Counted from the stretch's first letter, positions 53,874 through 62,891 are shown. The stretch is DNA of 64,000 nucleotides from Burkholderia sp. WSM2230 (GCF_000472445.1 NZ_AXAJ01000001.1:620643-684642); one strand, 5' to 3'. Notes: a model not told the origin generated them from the letters alone. Translations and numbers: made by a program.

Positions 53874-53993
53874 ATGATGCGAAGCCTGCGCGCACGGCTG
53901 CTCGCGTGGCTATTGGTTGCCGGTCGCCTCGCGAGTTGTAAGGCTGGTGCAACGTCAGAAAACCGAAAGCACCAATTCATCGGGAAGACTTAA
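53874..53993 (+). pseudogene. N-terminal fragment resembling a sensor-kinase start
   Basis: A 39-residue frame beginning MMRSLRARLLAWLLV, like the first cytoplasmic tip and membrane helix of PmrB/QseC-type kinases, then running into unrelated sequence and a stop. Probably a decayed gene end; the alternative is a chance frame. Confidence 0.35.
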
Positions 53994-54055
53994 ATTCACT
54001 GCACATTCATGCCCGTATTACCGAATCTTTCGCGACCATGCCAAAAGGACAGGAC

Positions 54056-55726
54056 ATGAAAAGGATCAGGAGATGGATGCGGGTGCAGGCTGCAATTAGC
54101 GCCGGCGTTGTGCTGGGTGGGCTCTATTCGCAGGCTGCCGTTGCGCGCAGCGGCGAGGATGATGAGCATCGGCATGATGCGGTAAAGCATGTATTGCTGA
54201 TAAGCTTCGACGGCTTGCATGAGCAGGATGTGGCGCGTTGCATTGGTTCGAATGCCTGTCCCAATCTCGCTTTGCTTGCCAAAGCCGGGACCACCTATAC
54301 GAACGCATACACGCCTGGTCTTTCAGACTCGTTTCCAGGGCTCGCTGCCTTGGTGACCGGCGGCTCGCCGAAAACAGCGGGACTTTTCTACGACGTGTCG
54401 TACGACCGAACGCTCTACGCTCCTTCCGATGTCAACTGCACGGGCAAGCAGGGTTGGAACGTTGTATTCGACGAGACTACCGGCATTGACGCAGAAAACG
54501 GCGGCGCGCTGACGCATCTGAACGGCGGAGGCGCATTCAATCCCCAGGCGATTCCGCACGCACTGGTCAACGGCGTGTGCCAGTCTGTTTATCCCCACAA
54601 TTATGTGCAAACCAACACGCTATTCGAGGTGGTCAAGCAGAACATGACGGGCGCGCGCACCGCGTGGGCGGATAAGCACGCTTGGGGCTATGACTGGTTG
54701 AATGGGCCTTCGGGCACGGGTGTTGACGACCTGTCGCGCACGGAAATCAACTCGATCGATCCTGCAACCAACACCGACTATACCGACCTTTACACGCACA
54801 CCGAAACATTCGACAACCTCCATGTGCAGTCGCTCATCGACGAGATCGACGGAAAGGATTCGACGGGGCAGTCCCGCGCGAGTGTGCCCGCCGTGTTCGG
54901 CGCGAACTTCCAGACGCTGAGCGTGGCGCAAAAGGCGCCGGTCGCGAAGGGCGGCGGCTATCTGGATGCGAGCTTTACACCGGGACCGCAGGTCAGCGCG
55001 GCAATTTCCTATCTCGATGGCGCGCTGGGCCGGATTGTGTCCGAACTCAAGCAGCATAATCTTTATTCGTCGACGGCGATCATCGTGACCGCCAAGCACG
55101 GTCAGTCGCCGACCGATCATTCGAAGTTGGTCAAGAACGGTGACACGCTCACCAAGTTGCTCGAAGCCAACAACTATCTCGATCCGAACGGCAACTTCGG
55201 GCAGGCCAATACCACGAGTGGGAACCTCAACGACGGCACAGGCCTCGTGGATACCGGCATGGTGCAAACCGACGATGTCGGCTTGATATGGTTGCGCGAC
55301 CAGCGTCAGGTGCAAGCAGTGGTCAAAACGCTGAAGAGCAATCTCGGCTGCAATGCGCCGGGTATCTGCGCCGATGGCCGCGACGCATATATCCTCTACG
55401 GATCCGAGTTGGCCGCAAAATTCGGTGACCCGGCTCGCGGACGCACGCCCGATATCGTGGTGCAGCCGAATCCCGGCGTTATCTACACGTCGAGCACGTC
55501 GAAGGACGAGGAGCACGGCGGTAATGCGCCTGACGACAGCCATCTCGGCCTTGTCGTCTACACGCCTCATGCACGCAACGCGGGGCAAGTCGTCGACGAA
55601 CGTGTGCTGACGACTCAGGTCGCACCCACGATCCTGCGCATGCTCGGTCTCGCTCCTGAGTTGCTGCATTCCGTTGCACGTGAAGGAACGCATACGCTGC
55701 CAGGTCTCGAACGCGAGCACTTCTAG
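54056..55726 (+). CDS. exported type I phosphodiesterase / alkaline-phosphatase-superfamily protein
   Basis: A 556-residue exported enzyme with a signal peptide (to about residue 30). The first metal-binding Asp is in VLLISFDGLHEQDVAR, and the nucleophile region is YTPGLSDSFPGLAALVTGG (in parts: SDSFPGLAALVTGG). Later ligands lie in TAKHGQSPTDHSK and DDSHLGLVVYTPHARNAG. This layout matches phosphodiesterases and nucleotide pyrophosphatases. Substrates could be nucleotides or phosphonates or phospholipids. The ATG at 54056 follows AGGACAGGAC. Confidence 0.85.
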   Translation: MKRIRRWMRVQAAISAGVVLGGLYSQAAVARSGEDDEHRHDAVKHVLLISFDGLHEQDVARCIGSNACPNLALLAKAGTTYTNAYTPGLSDSFPGLAALVTGGSPKTAGLFYDVSYDRTLYAPSDVNCTGKQGWNVVFDETTGIDAENGGALTHLNGGGAFNPQAIPHALVNGVCQSVYPHNYVQTNTLFEVVKQNMTGARTAWADKHAWGYDWLNGPSGTGVDDLSRTEINSIDPATNTDYTDLYTHTETFDNLHVQSLIDEIDGKDSTGQSRASVPAVFGANFQTLSVAQKAPVAKGGGYLDASFTPGPQVSAAISYLDGALGRIVSELKQHNLYSSTAIIVTAKHGQSPTDHSKLVKNGDTLTKLLEANNYLDPNGNFGQANTTSGNLNDGTGLVDTGMVQTDDVGLIWLRDQRQVQAVVKTLKSNLGCNAPGICADGRDAYILYGSELAAKFGDPARGRTPDIVVQPNPGVIYTSSTSKDEEHGGNAPDDSHLGLVVYTPHARNAGQVVDERVLTTQVAPTILRMLGLAPELLHSVAREGTHTLPGLEREHF

Positions 55727-56031
55727 GGCGGCACGTTACGCGCGGCTTTGCCGGATCTGCGGCGATCGCAACACGGTTTGCGATAATCACGCCCGCGCCG
55801 CAGATCCGCTGCGCCGCGCTCAGTTGCGGGTGATGACGGCCCACCTGTCAGTAATAGTCACTCGACCAGATTTTCGCTACTGTGTAAATTCGAGCGCAGG
55901 CAACGTACGTGTTCCACACGCATGCCGGCGTGCGATCCAATACGGCGAACCGGCAAGGCGATCCTTCAGAAGAATGCGCCGGGGACACGCGGGGACAGCG
56001 TGCATGACGGGGCACTGATGGGGGCGACATC
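55727..56031. other. intergenic with a large nested hairpin
   Basis: 305 bases between the phosphodiesterase and a small membrane protein gene. The left 90 bases form the structure listed at 55741-55818; the rest shows nothing. Confidence 0.45.
55741..55818 (+). repeat. nested inverted repeats (long RNA hairpin)
   Basis: Outer arms CGCGGC (55741-55746) and GCCGCG (55813-55818); middle arms CGGATCTGCGGCG (55752-55764) and CGCCGCAGATCCG (55796-55808), 13 perfect pairs; inner arms ATCGCAA (55765-55771) and TTGCGAT (55778-55784). It lies 14 bases after the stop codon without a T-tract. It may be a terminator, an mRNA 3' stabiliser or a REP-like element. Confidence 0.7.
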
Positions 56032-56433
56032 ATGTGGGGCGAATGGAAGGGCCGCGTCAGGCTGTTTGTGCAGCGTTTCTGGCAGCCGACCAGCGCGTGC
56101 ATGACCTGCATGCCGGGCAGTTGGGGCAATGTCCTGAGCCTGGCCCACTGGGCCATTGCACTCCAGACCGGGCTTTTCACCGGCATTCTGGCTGTCCTTC
56201 TGACTTTCACGCCCGCGAGAAAGCTCTATGCGCATCGATACGGCAACGCGCTGATAGTAGGCTGCCTGACAACGTTAGGCGATGCATATTCGCATCCCAG
56301 CCACTATCGCGTGCCCATTGTTGAGCACCTGCTGACAGGTGTTATCTCGGGGTTGATCGCGCTGGCCGCTTCATATCTTCTCGAAGATCGCGGGCGCCGG
56401 ATCCGGGCCGCCTGGGCTCGAGTCTTCGGATAG
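56032..56433 (+). CDS. small membrane protein, family not recognised
   Basis: A 133-residue protein. The N-terminal part holds CMTCMPGSWGN, a Cys-x2-Cys pair, before three hydrophobic segments (about 36-60, 69-84 and 97-118). It has no recognised domain. GGGGGCGA lies 7 bases before the ATG. The composition and the position after the long hairpin suggest an independent unit. Confidence 0.55.
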   Translation: MWGEWKGRVRLFVQRFWQPTSACMTCMPGSWGNVLSLAHWAIALQTGLFTGILAVLLTFTPARKLYAHRYGNALIVGCLTTLGDAYSHPSHYRVPIVEHLLTGVISGLIALAASYLLEDRGRRIRAAWARVFG

Positions 56434-56569
56434 CTCGTTCATTACCGTGGGATTCGACGAGCCGTATAAAGGGACCTGCCGCCCTAACGAAAATCGCCGA
56501 CAATGTTCAGCAGCATAACCGACGAATCGTTCTCCGCCGCGCTGCGGCACTACTCAAAATAAAGCCGAT

Positions 56570-57001
56570 ATGAAACGACTCTTTATTGCCGCACTGACCA
56601 CCGCCTTTTTCGCGACTTTGGTTCAGGCGCAAAGCAACGATGCGGGTCCGCTCGATACAGCCGCGGGCCCACTGCAATTCGCGCGCGACAGCCACGGCTT
56701 CACTGCGTTGCTCGAGAAGGACGCATTCGATCGCTTTAGTGCCCCCACGCTGACCCATTTCGACGACGTGAACAGCGCGAACGGTACCGTCGCGCGCACG
56801 CTCGTGCAAACTGATTCCGGTCCGGTGCTGTACGACTTTCGGCACCGCCCGCCACTCGTGCAGCGCGTAAGTGCCCGCATGACGATCAAGCGCGTGTTCT
56901 GGCAAGGCGATGAGGTTGTGATGCAAGGCTCGCAAGGCTGGTTCCGCTTTCAGCACGGCGTATTGACCAAGCTGCAGTCGTCCAGAACTATCTACCATTG
57001 A
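56570..57001 (+). CDS. exported hypothetical protein
   Basis: A 143-residue protein with a clear signal peptide (LFIAALTTAFFATLVQAQ). The mature part is not recognised; it is mostly beta-type with MTIKRVFWQGDEVVMQGSQGWFRFQHG near the end. No lipobox or Cys pair is present. It stands alone between the small membrane protein and a convergent lipoprotein gene. Confidence 0.6.
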   Translation: MKRLFIAALTTAFFATLVQAQSNDAGPLDTAAGPLQFARDSHGFTALLEKDAFDRFSAPTLTHFDDVNSANGTVARTLVQTDSGPVLYDFRHRPPLVQRVSARMTIKRVFWQGDEVVMQGSQGWFRFQHGVLTKLQSSRTIYH

Positions 57002-57134
57002 TTGCCGCTCAGGCGGGCGGCCATGGTGAGCATCCTTGTTGCGATGCCGGCAAGGCGCCTGCACGCAGAGCGGCGCATGTCGCGCGTGCTTGAGCGAGCG
57101 CTCGCGACAGCACGAGCGCTTGCGCCCAGCCCTG

Positions 57135-57896
57135 CTACGAAGCGTCGGCCACATGGCACGCATGATCGAGCAGCCCCTCCGCTGAACCGCTGCCGTTGTC
57201 CGCATCGAGACCGCTATTCACGACCAGCCAGCCGTCTTTTTCCGCTGACGGCCCAGCACCCGTCACCAGAATGGTTTGCATTGCCATTGCATCGGCGTTC
57301 GGGTTGTCGCGCGCAACGATGCGGAACGGATCGCTCGCGCCGCCAATCGAGGTCACGCGCATGATCCGGTAACGGCTGCCGTTGAGGGTGTCCCAATGCC
57401 ATGTGCCGGGCGCGTCTTTCGCGTGCTGTGCGAGTGCTTCGCTGATGTCGCCGCGCATGCAGTCGATATGAATATGCAGCTGGTTCTGCGTGCGGCGAAA
57501 TTGCGAATTGATCTCCAGACCTAACTGGTTGTCAGCAAGCGTCCGTTTGACCGAGCGAGTTACATAGCTGCGTGAGGTCCATGCGTCGGACCAATAGTTC
57601 GGTGCATGCGGTGCGAGCACGAGCGGACTTTCAATGCCACTTACGCGGTCGGTCGGAATCAGCAGATATTGCGAGCGCCCGACAATATCCTTCAGGATTG
57701 CATAGCGTTTATCGAGGTCCACCACGGTACATTGACCCGGCGTGCCGGTCGCCCGTTGCGAAGGGACGCAGCGAAGATCGACGATCTTCCATAGCGCGTT
57801 CGAATCGACGGCCGCGAGGCGTGCGCAGCCGGCAACGGCAAGCGCCATGCCGAGCGCGGCGGCGACTCGCTTGAGGCAGCGCGCGCCGCGCTGCAT
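57135..57896 (-). CDS. cdh: CDP-diacylglycerol pyrophosphatase, lipoprotein form
   Basis: A 253-residue HIT-related protein. It has a lipobox-like AVAGC (Cys24), NALWKIVDLRCVP, and the catalytic block NQLHIHIDCMRGD (139-150) with His141 and His143, typical of Cdh. Cdh splits CDP-diacylglycerol to CMP and phosphatidate. The ATG at 57896 gives a normal lipoprotein signal; an upstream ATG at 57983 would add 29 residues. Transcribed alone. Confidence 0.88.
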   Translation of the reverse strand: MQRGARCLKRVAAALGMALAVAGCARLAAVDSNALWKIVDLRCVPSQRATGTPGQCTVVDLDKRYAILKDIVGRSQYLLIPTDRVSGIESPLVLAPHAPNYWSDAWTSRSYVTRSVKRTLADNQLGLEINSQFRRTQNQLHIHIDCMRGDISEALAQHAKDAPGTWHWDTLNGSRYRIMRVTSIGGASDPFRIVARDNPNADAMAMQTILVTGAGPSAEKDGWLVVNSGLDADNGSGSAEGLLDHACHVADAS

Positions 57897-58007
57897 CGGT
57901 TTCGGGTCTGCAGATCTGGAAAGGACGTGTGAGCTGGCAAGTGTCGTGGTTGGCGTGTGAGACAAGGCTTTTTGTAGCGGCATCTTTTGTCGGGATCTTT
58001 TATCGCT

Positions 58008-59462
58008 TTAGAGCACGGGCGGCGGCACTTCGCCGAGCAACTGTTCGACGGCCACGCCGATTGCGAGCAGGCGCCGGTCGCTGCCGAGCGGCCCGTCCAG
58101 TTCGAGGCCGACCGGCAAGCCCTGCGCACTCATTCCCGCGGGCAGGGACAAACCGGGAATGCCCGACGTGCTGGCCGGGTCCGTATTGCGCAGGAACGCT
58201 TCCATCGTGTCGATGGGCGGCCCGCCGTCGATCGACACCGTCGACGAACCGTTGATCTCGTCGATCGGCACTGCGGCGAGCCGGGTGGTCGGAAACAGCA
58301 GCGCGTCGAGACGCTCGTCGGCGAAAGTTGCGGCGATATAAGCCTGCAATAGCGGCCGCCAGTGATTGAGCGCCGCCTCATAGCGCGAGTCGAGTGTGCC
58401 TGCCAGCACTTCATCATAGATGGCACGCACGTCGGGACTCGCGATCCGCGCTGCGAGTTCGGCAACGGTCTGCACCGGCGCGCGGTTGGCAGCGAGCCAC
58501 GCTTCTACATCCGCGCGCGCTTCGTGGATTGCAAGCGGACCGCTGACCATGCCATTGAGATCTTCCAGTTCGCTCATTTCAACAGGCACGAAAACAACGC
58601 CGGCCGCTTCGAGCTTTTTCAGCGCGGCACGCGCGACGTTTTCGACATCTTGCGCGAGACCCGCCCACAGCGGCGCCGGCAAGCCGATGCGCAAGCCGTT
58701 CAGCGCGACGCCGGGCAACGGACCATGGCCGGTGATCACGCCGTCGAGCAGCGCGATGTCGGCTGCACTGCGCGCCATCGGTCCGACGGTATCGCGTGTG
58801 TGGCTGATCGGCACGACGGCGTCCGGGTCGTGATAGCGCCGCTCGGCGCCGCCATTGCCGACCGACGGACGAAAGCCTGCGGTGCCGGTCAACGCGGCGG
58901 GAATGCGCGTTGAGCCGCCGGTGTCGGTGCCGAGTCCCGCCGGCGCGATGCGCGCGGCAATCGCCACCGCCGTGCCGCCCGACGAGCCGCCCGGCATCAG
59001 CGCGGGGTCATACGGATTGCGCACGGGGCCCGCATGCGCCGCGAGGTTCGTGCTCGTGATGCCGAACGCGAGCTCGTGCATGTTGGCCTTGCCGAGAATG
59101 ATCGCGCCCGCGTCGAGCAGCCGTTGCACCGAACGCGCATTGACGTCCGGCACGAAGCCTTCCAGAGCCGGCGTGCCCGCGGAGGTTGGCAGACCAACGG
59201 TGTTGATGTTTTCCTTCACGACGATCGGCAGACCGGCAAGCGGCAGTCGGGCCCTGGCGTCAGCGGACAGCGCGTCGATGCGCCGCGCCGCGGCGAGCGC
59301 GCCGTCCAGGTCGATCACGGTCAGCGCGTTGAGTGTCTCGAGTGCGGCCGCGCGCGCGAGCAGGGTCGCGACGTAATCCGTTGCATTGAGCCGGCCCGAC
59401 TGGATCGCGGCGACGGCTTCCGTTGCGCTCAGCGCTAGCTGTTCATCGACGGTCCATGTCAT
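58008..59462 (-). CDS. amidase-signature hydrolase
   Basis: A 484-residue amidase with the full Ser-cisSer-Lys triad: Lys83 in IVVKENINTVGLPTSAG, the cis-Ser in MPGGSSGGTA (160-161) and the nucleophile Ser184 in GTDTGGSTRIPAA. It is similar to indoleacetamide or mandelamide hydrolases; the substrate cannot be fixed. GGAG lies 7 bases before the ATG. It starts 11 bases after the ferritin-like gene, so the two are probably co-transcribed. Confidence 0.88.
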   Translation of the reverse strand: MTWTVDEQLALSATEAVAAIQSGRLNATDYVATLLARAAALETLNALTVIDLDGALAAARRIDALSADARARLPLAGLPIVVKENINTVGLPTSAGTPALEGFVPDVNARSVQRLLDAGAIILGKANMHELAFGITSTNLAAHAGPVRNPYDPALMPGGSSGGTAVAIAARIAPAGLGTDTGGSTRIPAALTGTAGFRPSVGNGGAERRYHDPDAVVPISHTRDTVGPMARSAADIALLDGVITGHGPLPGVALNGLRIGLPAPLWAGLAQDVENVARAALKKLEAAGVVFVPVEMSELEDLNGMVSGPLAIHEARADVEAWLAANRAPVQTVAELAARIASPDVRAIYDEVLAGTLDSRYEAALNHWRPLLQAYIAATFADERLDALLFPTTRLAAVPIDEINGSSTVSIDGGPPIDTMEAFLRNTDPASTSGIPGLSLPAGMSAQGLPVGLELDGPLGSDRRLLAIGVAVEQLLGEVPPPVL

Positions 59463-59473
59463 GGCCGTGCTCC

Positions 59474-60394
59474 TTATCGTTCAGTGTCCGGGCCGCGCGA
59501 ACGCCGCATGAAGCGCAGCGCGAAGCGCGCGAACGTCGGAACGAGCCGCGGGCGCAGCAGGCGCGCGTCGTAGCCGCTCATGCGGCGATCGTTTTCCGCG
59601 AGGCATAGTTCGATGAGCTCGGGCGTTTCCAGCCCCTTGCCGATCACACTGCTGTTCGCGGGCAGAAAGTTCGAGTCGTGCGCGACGCCGTTTGCATCGA
59701 TGCCCTTGGCTATCGCCACGCGCTCCCAGATCAGCACGGCCCAGATTGCGGCCACGCGCAACGCGTGCCAGGGCCTGCGCCATAGCGGCATGTTACGTCG
59801 ATGCCAGGCGGCCCAGTTAATGAAGAACAGAATGTGACGGGCTTCTTCCTGAATTACGGGCTCGAAAGTCTCCACCAGCGCTTCAGGAAAATAGCCCGAT
59901 TGCTGCGCGGCGCGAAACAGGCCGAACGCAAAGAAACTGTCGATGCACTCGCTATAGCCCGTACGCATCCAGGCCCATTCGGGATCGCGCGGCGCCGGGT
60001 AGTGCGGCTCGGGTGCGATCTCGATGCCGTAGGCGGCGATCAGCCTGGCAAGAACGCGCTTGTGGCGGGCCTCTTCGTCGCCGTCCATCTTGATGGCTTC
60101 GCGCAGCAGCGGGTCGTTCAATTGCGCGGCGTAGGTGTGAACGTTGATCGACGCGCGGCCTTCCGTTTGCACCGCGATGTCCCAGATCGGCAGCGAACAG
60201 AGCCGCTCGAGCGCGTCGGGCGACAGCGCGGGCCAGTCGATCACGGCGGGTTTGTACGGATCATGAGTCTCAAGCAGCATGGTGCAGAACATCTGCTTGT
60301 GCGCCTCGGAGCCGATCTTCACGCGGGCTGTGCCGGTAAAGGTCCAGTGGCGCAGGCTGTGGTCTTCGGCTACATCTGTCAATGTGTCGGACAT
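59474..60394 (-). CDS. ferritin-like di-iron protein
   Basis: A 306-residue protein with two helix motifs of ferritin-like di-iron proteins: DGDEEARHKRVL (104-115) and QEEARHILFF (182-191), about 75 residues apart. Glu79 and Glu149 could complete the ligands. The C-terminal part is basic and includes a hydrophobic helix near 205-220 (WHALRVAAIWAVLIW). An oxygenase or N-oxygenase-like role is possible; its substrate may be the amide product chemistry of the downstream amidase (inference). Confidence 0.72.
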   Translation of the reverse strand: MSDTLTDVAEDHSLRHWTFTGTARVKIGSEAHKQMFCTMLLETHDPYKPAVIDWPALSPDALERLCSLPIWDIAVQTEGRASINVHTYAAQLNDPLLREAIKMDGDEEARHKRVLARLIAAYGIEIAPEPHYPAPRDPEWAWMRTGYSECIDSFFAFGLFRAAQQSGYFPEALVETFEPVIQEEARHILFFINWAAWHRRNMPLWRRPWHALRVAAIWAVLIWERVAIAKGIDANGVAHDSNFLPANSSVIGKGLETPELIELCLAENDRRMSGYDARLLRPRLVPTFARFALRFMRRSRGPDTER

Positions 60395-60503
60395 GGCAAG
60401 CGTGCAGAGAGCGAACTCGATGTGTCGCCTATTCTGTCACATTGCCCCGAAACGCGGCGCGGACGGTGCATGGCCGCCCGTGCTCGTCAGCGTGAATGGT
60501 GCG

Positions 60504-60719
60504 TTACTCGTGATTATCGACCCACATGCGCCCCCAGCGGAATGCGTAGGCGAGCGCAAGTTCTTCGTCGAAGAAATAGTCAAGCGCGTCGAAGCAATAT
60601 GCCTGAGCGCGGTTTGCGCTGGTTTTCTCGATGGTCAGGTTCGCGGCGAATAGTCCATTGGGCAAACGTTGCGCGGCCGGCGCGACTTCGTAACCCTTAT
60701 AGCGGATATGTGAATTCAT
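60504..60719 (-). CDS. small conserved hypothetical protein
   Basis: A 71-residue protein starting MNSHIRYKGYEVAPAAQRLP. Short proteins of this type are common in Burkholderiales, but the function is unknown. It is predicted as a small beta-rich domain with an acidic C-terminal helix (ALDYFFDEELALAYAFRWGR). The ATG at 60719 is chosen because the conserved start begins there. Confidence 0.65.
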   Translation of the reverse strand: MNSHIRYKGYEVAPAAQRLPNGLFAANLTIEKTSANRAQAYCFDALDYFFDEELALAYAFRWGRMWVDNHE

Positions 60720-61074
60720 GATCGTGGCGGTGAATAAGCCCGCATGTTTTGCAAGAAGCCGCTGCATATGACGCGTGGCGTTCGCGTTGGCGTCGGCATC
60801 AGGCGGCGGATGAGTCGGCGGGCAGGCTCAAGCGTAGGCCGCACTGAAGGGCCCGTGAACCAATCATTCTTCGCAAGCAAATCAGCGGGAATCCGGAACG
60901 CTTTTCAGAGGACCGCGTAACGGCTTGTTTGGCGGGTTCGCAGACACTATCGCGCCTAACTCGCGATGAGTCTGTTATGTGCCGCACGGTACGCCGCGCA
61001 CGAGCGCCCCGTTCGCGGATGCAAGGCGAGGGCGCTATTGCGGCAGTCTCGAACGGAGGCGTTGAGCGAGGGCT
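60720..61074. other. intergenic, nothing seen
   Basis: 355 bases between the small hypothetical gene and the FMN-reductase stop. No coding, repeat or hairpin signal stood out. Confidence 0.4.
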
Positions 61075-61734
61075 TTACACCGCGTGCAGCAGACGCGCGG
61101 GCTGCGCTTGCTGGATCGGACCAGGCGTGGCGTTCGAGGCCGGCGGCCGGTGCGTGGTGAACGCAAGCGCGAATTGTGCGGCTTGCTGGCCGACGGTGGC
61201 GAGCTGGTCGACGACCTTGGCGTCGGAACAGGTATCGACACTGTCAAAGCGCGTTTCCAGCGTGTTGATGCCGGCGCCGAAGGGCGTCGGCCAGCCGCGC
61301 AACGCGTGAACGATCGAGCGCAGCGAAGTGAGCACGGAACCCGCCGCCTGCCAGCCATAAGCCGTGACGATGCAGCCAACCGCCCGGCCGTCCAGATACG
61401 GACGTTCGTCGGCGCGCAGTTCCTCGAGCGTGTCGAGCGCGTTTTTCACGAGACCGGAGACGCCGCCGTGATAACCGGGCGTCGCGATGATCAGCGCGTC
61501 GGCGTGGCGCACGGCTTCGATCAGTTCTAGCTGTTCGTCGGTGCGCTCGCTGTGTTCGGGCGCATAGTGCGGCAGGCTATGCAGGAAAGCGCCGCCGAAC
61601 AGCCGCGTCTTCGCGCCCGCAGCCTCGGCGCCGCGCAACGCGAAGCCGAGCGCGCGCTCGGTCGACGAGGCCGCGCGTGTCGTGCCGCCAATGCCGACCA
61701 CGAGCGGGCGGCGGTGATGATCGAAACTGGTCAA
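61075..61734 (-). CDS. NADPH-dependent FMN reductase
   Basis: A 219-residue flavodoxin-like reductase. It starts TSFDHHRRPLVVGIGG, and GTTRAASSTERAL binds the FMN phosphate; TPGYHGGVSGLVKNALD is the flavin-contact block. The best start is TTG at 61734, since AAGGAG lies 7 bases upstream and the beta strand follows; longer ATG starts add an unrelated tail. Such enzymes supply reduced FMN to monooxygenases such as sulfonate or EDTA-type systems; none is adjacent. Confidence 0.8.
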   Translation of the reverse strand: MTSFDHHRRPLVVGIGGTTRAASSTERALGFALRGAEAAGAKTRLFGGAFLHSLPHYAPEHSERTDEQLELIEAVRHADALIIATPGYHGGVSGLVKNALDTLEELRADERPYLDGRAVGCIVTAYGWQAAGSVLTSLRSIVHALRGWPTPFGAGINTLETRFDSVDTCSDAKVVDQLATVGQQAAQFALAFTTHRPPASNATPGPIQQAQPARLLHAV

Positions 61735-61950
61735 CGAAATGCTCCTTCGGTAGCGGCTCACGTCGCTCGCGGGCGGGTTGCGCGTGAGCGGGCCGGGGCG
61801 AACCGGACTTTGAAGCATCATCTTAATCAGCGCGGCAGGCGGTACGAAGCGACTTTTTGTTCTAACCATATAACCGCGAGCAGGCTGCGAGGGGCACGCG
61901 TATGGATTTGCTGTCGACGCCCCGCCGATAAGCATATGGCGATCCATTGT

Positions 61951-61979
61951 TTGGGCGCGAGCGCGGGCGCCGCTATGAT
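61951..61979 (+). promoter_or_regulatory. candidate sigma-70 promoter of a short transcript
   Basis: TTGGGC (61951-61956) and TATGAT (61974-61979) are 17 bases apart. This would start a transcript near 61986 that reaches the terminator at 62020 within about 65 bases. Confidence 0.5.
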
Positions 61980-61985
61980 CGAAGC

Positions 61986-62052
61986 GTCTCCTCCATGACA
62001 CTCCTTGACATGGGACTCGGCCTCGCCAGCTTGCTGGCGGGGCTTTTTTTTC
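61986..62052 (+). ncRNA. candidate small RNA or leader transcript
   Basis: Between the promoter and the T-rich terminator no reading frame fits. The transcript would form a first stem (CCATG with CATGG around CTCCTT) and the terminator stem. This is the layout of a short regulatory RNA or an attenuated leader of the J-domain gene 135 bases downstream. Confidence 0.45.
62020..62052 (+). terminator. strong intrinsic terminator
   Basis: GCCTCGCCAGC (62020-62030) pairs with GCTGGCGGGGC (62033-62043), one wobble, followed by nine T (62044-62052). No plus-strand gene ends here, so it terminates the candidate small RNA. Confidence 0.85.
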
Positions 62053-62186
62053 GCCGATGTTTCAACGATTTGGCGCCGGTTTTTCCGCGATCCAGAATCG
62101 GACACGCACGCGCCGCTTCATGATTCAGCCGTTTATCGCGTGCTACGATGGTCCGCGACACGACTCCGGCAAGCTCGAGCAGGCAA

Positions 62187-62891
62187 ATGGCAACTCTCTA
62201 TGACACGCTTGGCGTGCCCATGCACGCCACTGAAGAAGAAATAAAGCGCGCCTACCGCAAGGCGGCGATGAAGTGGCATCCGGACCGCAATGCGGGCGCC
62301 GAAGAAGTTGCGCGCGCGACCTTCCAGGAGATCAGGGACGCCTACGCGATTCTCTCGGACGCCGGGCAGCGCAAGGTGTACGACGCCGTCTACGCCGAAC
62401 AGATGCGGCAGTGGGAAGCGCAGCGCGCGCGCCATGACGAGGCTCAGGCGCAGCGCGAGGCGGCGGAGCGTGCGGCCGACGAGGCCGCCTACGCCGAGAT
62501 GGTTTCGCACGCCATGCGTTTTGCCGACGAGGGCCACAATCGCGATGTGCTGTTCGGCGTGCTGCTCGGGCGCCAATGCGAGCCGGGACGTGCCGCGCAG
62601 ATCGCCGACAGCGTGGCGGCATTGCAGGCTTCGCGGCGCGAAGCCGCGGCCAACAGGGCTTCGCCGGAGGCGGCAGAGGCCACCTCCCAGGGGAGTGCCG
62701 GTGCGTCCACAGGCGAGCCCGAGCCCGCAACGACAAACGCCGGAGCCGAACCCACGGCGGGTCATGACACTTACGACGCTCACGCCGCTCACGCCCAGTC
62801 CGGCAAGCGCGACGAAGCCCCGAGAGAAGCCCATGCCGCCGGCGGCTTTTCCAGCCTCTGGTTCCAGTTTCTCAACGGCCTGCGGTTCTAG
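62187..62891 (+). CDS. J-domain (DnaJ-like) protein
   Basis: A 234-residue co-chaperone with an N-terminal J-domain ([23 protein letters not shown] at 31-33). A long helical, acidic and Ala/Gln-rich region (about 75-150) follows, then a low-complexity tail ending in [15 protein letters not shown]. It has no zinc or glycine-rich domain, so it is a class C J-protein. It would deliver a specific client to DnaK; the client is unknown. Confidence 0.83.
   Translation: MATLYDTLGVPMHATEEEIKRAYRKAAMKWHPDRNAGAEEVARATFQEIRDAYAILSDAGQRKVYDAVYAEQMRQWEAQRARHDEAQAQREAAERAADEAAYAEMVSHAMRFADEGHNRDVLFGVLLGRQCEPGRAAQIADSVAALQASRREAAANRASPEAAEATSQGSAGASTGEPEPATTNAGAEPTAGHDTYDAHAAHAQSGKRDEAPREAHAAGGFSSLWFQFLNGLRF

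Larger units (their letters stand above)
53606..54055. promoter_or_regulatory. divergent region with palindrome and gene fragment
   Basis: 450 bases between the propeller lipoprotein and the phosphodiesterase. It contains the CTTAAG repeats at 53643-53662 and the short reading frame at 53874-53993. The remainder is AT-richer than the surroundings. Confidence 0.45.
61735..62186. other. divergent intergenic region
   Basis: 452 bases between the FMN reductase and the J-domain gene. It contains the small-RNA candidate on the plus strand and the promoter of the reductase on the minus strand. Confidence 0.45.
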
